In this document: positions 56,147 to 64,000 of the stretch, one piece after another
Layout of the letters: each line of letters opens with the position of its first letter
Position numbering within the stretch: position 1 is the first letter of the stretch
Origin: Trissonchulus latispiculum
Lineage: Eukaryota; Nematoda; Enoplea; Enoplida; Ironidae
Length of the DNA stretch: 64,000 bases
Direction: 5' to 3'
Assembly: GCA_030248195.1 (NCBI GenBank)
Contig: JASAND010010890.1
Span: 1 to 64,000, forward strand
Notes under the pieces: model-generated
Database searches by the model: none
What the model saw: only the letters and a program-made list of their open reading frames with translations
What the model was told of the DNA's origin: nothing
Made by a program: the position numbers and the translations under genes

Positions 56147-57484
56147 CTATAATAAATAAAAATATATATAGCAAATGTACTGTGTACTTATATATGCTAA
56201 ATACTATGTACTGTATACTGCATGGTATTACTCTTAAAAGTAATCTTCAGCCTGTTAATTGGGTAGCACAAATAGGATGATCCCACTGCCTAAGATGAGG
56301 TTTGCCATAAAAATTGTTTAAGTATTAGAAAATTAGAAAAAGCTCACACGTTTCAAACTCGCAAAACATAATTTGGTATGTGCATGCTTTCGATTTGGTC
56401 CAGATAATGTTCCTCATATCCAATTTTCATTTATTACTGTAATGGACAGCTTATTTTACAATTAGAATTATATGTTTGTGATGTACCTAACCTAAGAGTG
56501 TTTATTATATACAAAGTAGTAATAGTGGGATCTGCACTGCAGTCGTGTAGTCTGATGACTTATATAGGACTGTTGTCGACCAATCATTTCAATTTAGCCA
56601 TATGAACTCCTGTCATTCTTAATTAATCTTTCTGTTACAAATCCCTATACAACCAAAGATCACGTATGCAGCAATTAATGTGCGAGAGATGACTTTACCT
56701 AAGAAGGGACCTGCTGAGAAAATATCAATAGGAAGACAGCGCAAATACTACACAAGACTCTGGGTGCTTGTTTGATATAAAAGCCAGCATGGAAGAGAAG
56801 GGGTTCTCTGAGATTTTATTTTACCCATAGCGCCGTCACACGAGCTGACTCTCCCAATTTCTCAGACTCAGACCACAATTCAATACTGGACTTCCAGGAG
56901 AGTTCAACTCTTCCCTCTACTGGCATTTATAATGTCCTCTGCTTGATTAGGAGTCTTACACAAGATTTATTACCACCTATCAATCCATTATTCCTTCTCC
57001 CAACAGCAGCAGGAGTTAGCTTAGATATGTATCTCGCCACAACGTCTGTAGTTAAGGTACACTTACAGGTTGCCATGTAGCAATCAAGTTTGATGTGATT
57101 TGCAAACAAGCGTACCCAGATTTCTTAATAATTTTGGTACCCACTAAAGGTATGTTGTTAACTAATAAAGTTAAGATGTGTCAAATTGAATCAACAGTTG
57201 AAGCATCTGAATATTGTACCAATAATAGTGTCGTAATTGTATATATATACATAAAATTTATAAAAGGTCTTTGAAAATGTTTGATCCATCTATTGTTTTG
57301 AGCGACTACTTCAGTCATCATAGTTGTTCGTGCTTCCTTAGACACCACAAATTGTAAGTGATAGGAAGTGTAGAGATGAATACAGAACGGATTTTTTACG
57401 GCCGGATCGGATCAAGGTTCCGTTCAACCAGGGTCGACCGACTCCAACGAAAGGGTGGCCGTTCATTCATCCACCGTCCGTTCA

Positions 57485-57970
57485 TTTCGTATACTGACAT
57501 TTCGTATACAAGACATTTGGCATACTGACATTTGGTATACTACTTTTTATTTCTAGTTGCCACCAGGTTTACTACTGGTTTATAAGATGTACAATAGAAC
57601 GAAGATATATGACCATGTTTTCCGTGTTATTATAAGTCACTTTTTACCATTTTGTCAGGTAAAAAACACCAATTTTTTATTTCTTTGAGAACCTGTGGTG
57701 TTAAGATTTTAATGCCTGAATCGATAAAGGGCAATCCGGCCACGTACATGCAAAACCGCTTCCAGATTGGCCAGCGAAAGTTAGAGGTTTAAGTCGAAAA
57801 GTCATTTTTCCCCGGGTCTAACTATATGTACGTAGCTCACGTAAGGTTAAATAAGTTTTAAATGTTTATTGTTTGTAAACGAAATGTAAGCATACAAAGT
57901 GTCATTGTACTAAGTAAAGTACACCAAATGTCGGTATACGAAATTTCAGCAATCAGTATACGAAATGTAG
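57485..57970. mobile_element. MITE with GTATACGAAAT motif
   Basis: ATTTCGTATAC and its relatives occur four times at the left (57485-57542) and inverted three times at the right (57918-57968, GTATACGAAATG), giving inverted ends of ~50 bp around a ~370-bp centre. The region just before it (57395-57480) is slightly GC-rich. Confidence 0.65.
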
Positions 57971-59211
57971 GGTAACCATCGAACTGTCTAACTCTAAAAA
58001 AATGCTAAGATTGTACGGGGACGGCCCCGAAAAATTGCGATTTTTACATTTTTGGTCAATTGGTGTGATTTTTTAGCGATGCTAAGAAATTTTTGAAAAA
58101 TTATCGAAAATTTGCTAAGGTTTGGAGAATATCGCTGAGGAGTCCATTCCATATCCTTTTCCCCTTCTGGACGAGGGGGTCTACCCCTTTTTTGTCGGAC
58201 TGGGAGGGTCTGCAAGCCCTCCCTCCCTCTGCTCCCACCTATGGAGACAATTATACTTTGATAAGCTGGACTGTTCTAACTTAAACAACTTGACTTTCTT
58301 CGTTTCGGACAAAAATTCAGCAAACAACCTCGGTTCCGGATTTCCTTAGTCTCCATCCTCCAGTCCCATGTAAACTTTGAATCCTGCATAGGTTTATTGA
58401 TATCAAATAACTCTACCAACATTGGGACAGGCCAAGACAAGCACTAGCGATAGACAGGTCCCAACTCATGGGTACAGCTCGGTAAATTGATGATGCGGTT
58501 GGTACACGGTTCGAGTTGCAGGATGCTCTGATTCTGACTTCATCTTGGACAAATAGAACCCTCTATCCACCAGCTATTGACTGACTAGCCTACCTCAGCC
58601 CACTACCCACTCCGACTCGTGACTTTCCTGCCCATCCTATCGCAGTCCACCCTGCCCTGCCTATCTGTATAGCCCGACTTCCATCCAGTATCTAATTTGA
58701 TCTTAAGACCTTCGTTTCCGCGTTCTAACCTATTTTTCCGACTGTAAGGCCATTTTTTCGACTTTGAAGGCGTTGCATCCACCAATCTAGACCACATAAA
58801 CTGAAACCTCAGATCTGCCCTGTTCTAAAATAATATTTTCGCAATGGGACTCCTGAATCTCGGTTTCTAAATCTACCATCTGTATATAAATTACATATTT
58901 AAAGAATACCAAACGTCCAAACCAAGTTTCCAATGTTATAATAACACTGTTCTGTAGCGTATTTATTATACAATATTACTAAAGCAATTGTAGCTTGCAT
59001 GTGATGCCGATTGGTTTTCATTGACAGGTTTTGGAAATTATTCAAACCACTTTCTCATAGGAAATCCAAATTTTTCTAAACTTCAACTGTTTCACTTTAA
59101 CGACTTGTTTCGGCCATTTATCAAGCCTTTCTCTGCAGAAAAGTGTCCAAATTTATATAAATTCTGAACCAGTTTTCTTTTTGGTTCTCCCAGTCCAAAA
59201 ATATTTCCAAA

Positions 59212-59427
59212 ATGTATACCACTGGTACTCTGCCCCCGCTTACTTCAAAAGCAAACGAGCTTCTGTTTGTCATTCTTTGTATGCTATTTTACGTTCTAGC
59301 ACTTTGTGTCATTTGTTTTATCACTAGTCTTGATATGTGCGCTGACGATGACGACACACGGTCAAATCGACCCAGTGAAATCGTCGAATATAATCTTGAC
59401 ATTCAGACAGAAGAAACAATCGTGTAA
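59212..59427 (+). CDS. Hypothetical small single-pass membrane protein with C-terminal PDZ ligand
   Basis: A 71-codon frame starts at an ATG in good context (CAAAATG) and ends TAA. It predicts a short polar N-terminus (MYTTGTLPPLTSKANE), one strong transmembrane stretch at about residues 17-40 (LLFVILCMLFYVLALCVICF), an acidic cluster (DMCADDDD), a hydrophilic tail and the C-terminus -ETIV, which fits a class I PDZ ligand (T at -2, V at 0). A possible splice acceptor (TTGGTTCTCCCAG) lies 22 bp upstream. It is antisense within the presumed CASK 5' intron. The size and layout recall KCNE-type accessory subunits, but I cannot show homology and chance remains possible. Confidence 0.45.
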   Translation: MYTTGTLPPLTSKANELLFVILCMLFYVLALCVICFITSLDMCADDDDTRSNRPSEIVEYNLDIQTEETIV

Positions 59428-60410
59428 CATGCAAAACTGATGGTACGTTTGACACAATGCTAATTATTTCACACATTGAGTCAACGAATGATCTTTCAGC
59501 GAGAGATTGCATTTAACTTTGGATTAACGGTTGACATCGGATAGATTGACATTGACAGGACTGTTTGGGTATTTGTATGTTATGTAATATTTAAATTGAA
59601 TATTATTATGTTTCCTGAACTCTGGAGTAAAACTTGCTGAAACATAAGAAAGTACATGCATATTATCAGTGCTCCTTATTTTACTGGCTCAGGGTAACAG
59701 GTTATGCATTTTATGCAATATATAGTTCATTTATTGAAAGGAAATTTATTCTATTCGGAGATTCGCAAGACCAGACAGATATGTGTATTTCGCACTGGTA
59801 CCGTTAGGGAGTCAAACGACAATAAGGACGACGTCGTCAAAACATTCAATAAGGACAGAACATCGGAAACTCATCTCACGTGATAACCAGTCACAACTCA
59901 CTCACTGTGATGTGCTGTTCAGGTCTTGAACTTTCGAATAACTCAGTGCCTGCTAAATTGTACCCGAACATAACTAACATAACGGCTTCTCATAACATCC
60001 ACCGGGTTGTGGAACTGTAAAATAGTAACAATCATAAAGATTAATTAAAGGTTACAGTTCTAAGCTTACCGCTAGCTCTAGCTCCACTTCAGCCAGGAGG
60101 GGTTGCATTGGGGCTAATAAAAGTGGAGCCACCATAGCGTTGGTTATTACATTACTAATACAGTCAGAACTGTCATCTCAGTAAACATATCAACACATTC
60201 ATTTCCAAGTCAGACAACAAAGCATTCTGAATTTTCTATTCTGACACAATATCTGTTATAGAAAGTAAATAGAGGAATCGCAACAATGACAACAAGGGCA
60301 CATTAGATTCCGGGTCTTGTGTATTCAGAGAGTCTAACTTCGGATAGCAATGATATTTTCAGATAGTTAACAAGGTCAAACTAAATTGCTCTTCTCTCCT
60401 GTTAATTGAT

Positions 60411-60484
60411 TCTCCGGATGGTGTAGTGGTTGCACGCCTAACTGCAGTCTAAGAGAGGTCCGTGGTTCGATTCCCGGCGGAGCA
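60411..60484 (+). repeat. tRNA-Cys-like copy 1 (SINE head or pseudogene)
   Basis: A-box TGGTGTAGTGG, loop CTGCAGT (anticodon GCA) and B-box GGTTCGATTCC are present, but the anticodon stem and T stem have several mismatches and the 5' acceptor strand is altered. It is preceded by GCTCTTCTCTCCT, as is copy 2. Confidence 0.55.
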
Positions 60485-60770
60485 ACAACATTTTATTTAC
60501 GTTACACAAGCAGAATCTGCCAGAAAAGCATATATACCTGGATTTATCCTGTCCCCCATGTTTCGTTCTTGGCTTGATCATATCCCTGTCTTGGCGAGGC
60601 TAGACTGGCTGTTCCCCATGTGACTTTAACGGTCCTTGTGCGGCATCGTGGGATTTTCAAGTTGTAAAAAGCCTCAAAAGTAAGCGAGGGTGCAGCCAAA
60701 CAGAATAAAAATGAATAAAAACCGGCGGAGAGCAAACCAATGATATAGATGTTACGTGCTCTTCTCTCCT

Positions 60771-60841
60771 GGCTCCGTGGTGTAGTGGTTGCACGCCTAA
60801 CTGCAGTTCGGGAGGTCCGTGGTTCGATTCCCGGCGGAGCC
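60771..60841 (+). tRNA. tRNA-Cys(GCA)-like gene or SINE head, copy 2
   Basis: 71 nt. Acceptor stem GGCTCCG/CGGAGCC pairs perfectly, D stem GTGT/GCAC pairs, loop CTGCAGT gives anticodon GCA, and A and B boxes match consensus. Against a functional gene: the anticodon stem CCTAA/TCGGG has one mismatch, the T stem CGTGG/CCCGG has two, and a second copy lies 290 bp upstream with the same flanking word. A tRNA-derived SINE head is the more likely reading. Confidence 0.4.
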
Positions 60842-60857
60842 AAATCTTTACACTTGT

Positions 60858-61399
60858 CTCGATTATCCCACCAATCAAAATCCTTAAAACGTGACCAAAT
60901 GAGCTAAAATTTGGTATAGGTACATAAAAATGTTTTCGGCTACGCTGAGTTCAAATATCGCAAAAATTTTGGATTTCGCGATATTCTATTTTTTCAATTT
61001 CTAAGGGGGACCAAGGAAAATCGAAAAATTTTCGTCTTCAATTTTGCTGAAAAGTTCTATAACAGGGGTTTTCGGGGAAATAAGGGTATATATGCTGTAC
61101 ATCTTAAGCTTACATCTTTAACTTATATATACAGAGCTAACGAAAAGCTGAATCGAAAACGGACTTCGGATTCGTGTTCTAGGACCCCGAAAATCCCTAT
61201 ATACAACTTTTCAGCAAAATCGAAGACAAAAAATGTTTCGGTTTCCTTTGGAATCCCATTAGAAATCGAAAAAATCCAATTTCGCGACATTGAAATATTG
61301 TGTGATGCTTGAACTCAGCGTAGTCAAAAACATACATATACCAAATTTTAGCTCATTTGTTCAAGTTTTAAGAATTTTGAGTGGTGGGGGGTAATCGAG
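60858..61399. mobile_element. MITE family B, full-length copy
   Basis: Inverted ends CTCGATTATCCCACCAATC... and its mate ending GTGGTGGGGGGTAATCGAG. The inverted match continues inward through AAATGAGCTAAAATTTGGTA and AATCGAAAA(A/T) words to a centre near 61120. Two relatives lie at 22460 and 32395. Confidence 0.8.
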
Positions 61400-61552
61400 G
61401 CAAGATCCTAGATTCCTAAGTGAAAACAAATCCACCCACACCTTGACAAGATATGATGGGGGTCAAGTCAATCTTACAATGAAAACAATTAATAAGAATA
61501 GTAAATAGGAAAAGGATAAGAAAAATTTTTAAGCCTGATACAAAGCTCAGAT

Positions 61553-61625
61553 GATGGCACATGGTGTAGTGGTAACATGTTTGTCTTCGAAGCAAAAGGA
61601 TCGCGGTTGATAACCGGCTGGGCTA
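61553..61625 (+). repeat. tRNA-Arg(TCG)-like SINE head
   Basis: A-box TGGTGTAGTGG and loop CTTCGAA (anticodon TCG) on a 5-bp stem are visible, but the B-box is degraded (GGTTGATAACC) and the acceptor ends do not pair. Probably a tRNA-derived repeat. Confidence 0.45.
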
Positions 61626-61812
61626 ATTCATTACCTTCAATCCTGATTGAAGACCTGAACGTCCCGTATCCCTTCTCTATGTCGTTCCTAAGTCCTGTGT
61701 CTGTGTGGGCTTTTCCTTATGGTGATTTCATAGTCCCAGTCGCGACTCGCGAGTAGACGCGCGTAGAGAGCGTCAACGTCGTCATCGCGTCAAACGCTAC
61801 ACCGCCATGTTA

Positions 61813-62040
61813 AGGTGCCTTCATAGTACGGTGTATGCACGTCGACGCACGCCGACGTGCATCTGCAAGCAAACGTCAACATCATTTTGCGCGCATCAAC
61901 GCCCGTCGACGTGCGTCGATGTGCGTCGATGCGCGTAAACTGGCATGCTACAAATGGGCGCGCCGACGGTCGACGCACGGCGAGGCACGTCTACGCGCGT
62001 CGATGCGCGTCGACGCTTCTAGTGGTAGTATGGCGCCTAT
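61813..62040. mobile_element. Short element with CGTCGACG/CGCGTCGA motif
   Basis: Inverted ends GGTGCCTTCATAGTA and (inverted) GGCGCCATACTA enclose some ten overlapping CGTCGACG, GCGTCGATG and CGCGTC words. A related CGCGAG/CGCGTC run at 61740-61795 may be part of the same or an older copy. The long open frame through it is a by-product of the repeat. Confidence 0.6.
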
Positions 62041-62049
62041 TTCTAATTT

Positions 62050-64000
62050 AAATTTAGATCACAACAAATATTTAGAATATATTAAGAATTTATTTCATCT
62101 GATAAAGCTATTTCGACAGAAAAATCGAGTATTCAAAATAAAATTTGGATTGAAATTATTGCAAACGTTTTGGCAAAAATTACTAAATTTATCCACGTTT
62201 GAACGACCAGCGCTTCAAACGTCGACGATCTGTTACAGTTCGAACAACATCGACATTTAAACGGTAAGCCGACTGTAAGTACAATACATGTTTATAGTTT
62301 ATGTAATGTACTGAAACATTTTGAAAGCCAAAAAGCAGAAGGATAAGTAAGCCGCAGGATTTAGAAATTCTTTACAAAGGCGGGAGAACATAAGAAGGCG
62401 TAGGTGCCCGAAAGTAAATGTACCCGAAAGGATGAACTTTGAGCTTGTTCTCAGAAAAGATGTCCAAATATCTTCAGCTTCATTCAACATTCAATCAGCG
62501 TTTAATTCAATTCATGCCTGCTTTCTGTGAAAACTTGGTCAAAAGACTGAAAGGTTTCAGTATCTGCTTCTAATTCTCTTTATTCTGAAATGGCACATCA
62601 GCGCTCCAACAATCTCCAATAAACTGACTTGTCAATCAATATGCTGTATTAATTCCTGTGTCTGAGATTGAAACAAGCAGGAGAAAACTTTCGGTGTTCC
62701 AATTCTAACAACTTTAATGATAATAACAAAATTTCAGACACATTCAATTGTATTTTAGTTGTATTCAAAAGTCGGGATCGTAAAATTTGGATGTATATTT
62801 CTTTCACAGTTATGTACTCCAACGGTTGCATAGTCTGTCCTATGGCTTACTAAGACAGGCTTCGTGGGACGGGTCGGGGACACACAAATTGGTTTTACAT
62901 AGTAGCTAAGTTAAAGGTTTTCGTATGAAAGGTTTGAAGCGCGAAGCTACTTGAAAAAGGTTGGAGTGGAGGACTCGTGAATACAAAATAATTCAGACAA
63001 TTGACAAAAAGAGGAAACTTGGGGCTCTGAAAATGAAACTCATCATCACCCATGATAGAAGTTATATAAACTTTCGCTGAGGAAAAGAGGGTCTTTCCCT
63101 TTTCTGACTTCTTCAATTCGGCTTTAAGAAAAGGATGTATCCAAAAGCATGGAGAGAGTGGAGCAGTAGTTTAAGCTTAGCATCAAGTGTACGTATGCAG
63201 AATCCTTTAGGCTTTCCCTTGTATCGTTCTATAGGGCCCTATAGGGTAAGAAGATAACGGTAAAGATTTTGGAGCACATCTCATCTACCCTCTTTATTGC
63301 CTTCTTTTCTACTGTGTGGACTCAAAGCGAGTCAGGTTCTAAATAGACATGAGGAAAAAGGAGAGAAAAGAATGAAGCACTTTTCTGACCCCCTTCAAAG
63401 GCTTAAGTTTTTTCTTAGGTTGCTCTTTGAGAATAAACCGAAAAAATTGGTCTCCCATAAAAGAGATTGAAACGGAATGATCAAGCTTTTGACGTTCCTA
63501 TAATGCTTTCCTCTCAGAAGCTGTAATTCCTTCACAACTAATAAATAGCATCCTGGGAATATGAACAGGCTCTTTTCTTCTTGGATCATTTTGAAACCAT
63601 TGTTTCCGAAAGAATCAAGTGGTCCTCCTTCTACACTATGTTGAATTTGTGAACTCTAGGTAGTAATTTAGAGTACTGGTGAATCGGTGAGAGCCAAAGC
63701 GAACCGATACATCACTACTCTGTGAAAGGTTGAAATCAGGATTTCAATGACGTGAAGAAAAGTGTCCGGGGACGGGAACGAACCGCCGACGGTCTTCAGT
63801 AGAACGCTCTACCACTTCATTGCAATTCAAAAACGACAGCCTTTATACCAAATCAAAGAACCTTATAAACCATTAACCATAGCCCACGAGGACTTCAAAA
63901 CCAATTATCAAACTCATGAGGACCTGCAATTTTACCATTCCCAAGCATTATAAACGCCTTTATTTCCTCAGAGCGGTAAAGCCACGGTACGATCAGCAAT
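62050..64000. other. Presumed CASK 5' intron, no recognised feature
   Basis: I looked on the minus strand for the first L27 and kinase exons of CASK and found no convincing match. Short open frames here look random. No tRNA or clear inverted-repeat element. Confidence 0.35.

Noticed and set aside
61835..62260. 141-codon plus-strand frame rich in Arg/Ala
   Set aside because: Its first half is the CGTCGACG repeat read in frame and its second half is AT-rich sequence; no domain.

Overview
The window is nuclear DNA of an animal. It holds spliced genes with GT-AG introns, two (TA)n microsatellites, tRNA-derived SINE-like copies and many small inverted-repeat DNA elements. Exon sequence supports three multi-exon protein genes, all with consistent reading phase across every intron. 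The lineage cannot be fixed from sequence alone. The genes look metazoan and non-vertebrate (CASK, PCID2, and a secreted DOMON protein of a type I associate with invertebrates).

Layout. 1-8746 is probably intronic or 5' sequence of PCID2 and is filled by repeats: a 5.9-kb near-perfect palindrome at the left edge, a partial third copy of its arm, two tandem arrays (about 150 bp and 163 bp units) and short GC-rich repeats. 8747-18029 (+) carries eight exons encoding the last 280 residues of the PCI-domain protein PCID2, with a polyadenylation signal at 18213. 18.2-23.7 kb is a convergent intergenic region packed with nested inverted-repeat elements. 31602-23759 (-) is a complete 12-exon gene for a 700-residue protein: signal peptide, a mature N-terminus starting with histidine and resembling copper lytic polysaccharide monooxygenases, two EGF-like modules, a DOMON domain, a Pro/Glu/His-rich linker and a hydrophobic GPI-anchor-like tail. 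32-43.6 kb is intergenic, with MITEs, a SINE, and a decayed gag-like or ORF1-like element at 38.6-41.6 kb. 56146-43961 (-) carries the last eleven exons of CASK (L27 end, PDZ, SH3, HOOK, guanylate-kinase-like domain). Its kinase-domain exons were not found in the window and should lie to the right. 56.1-64 kb is probably CASK intron; it contains MITEs, three tRNA-like copies and one small intronless-looking membrane-protein ORF (59212-59427, +) ending in a class I PDZ ligand.

The three main genes have no obvious shared pathway: PCID2 acts in mRNA export (TREX-2), CASK is a cell-junction and synapse scaffold, and the LPMO-like/DOMON protein is predicted to sit at the cell surface. The most interesting item is that last gene, because one polypeptide joins an LPMO-like domain to a DOMON domain, the fold that feeds electrons to LPMOs in fungi. 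The second theme is the mobile-element load: many short elements, each with its own short motif repeated near the ends, several with clear target-site duplications.
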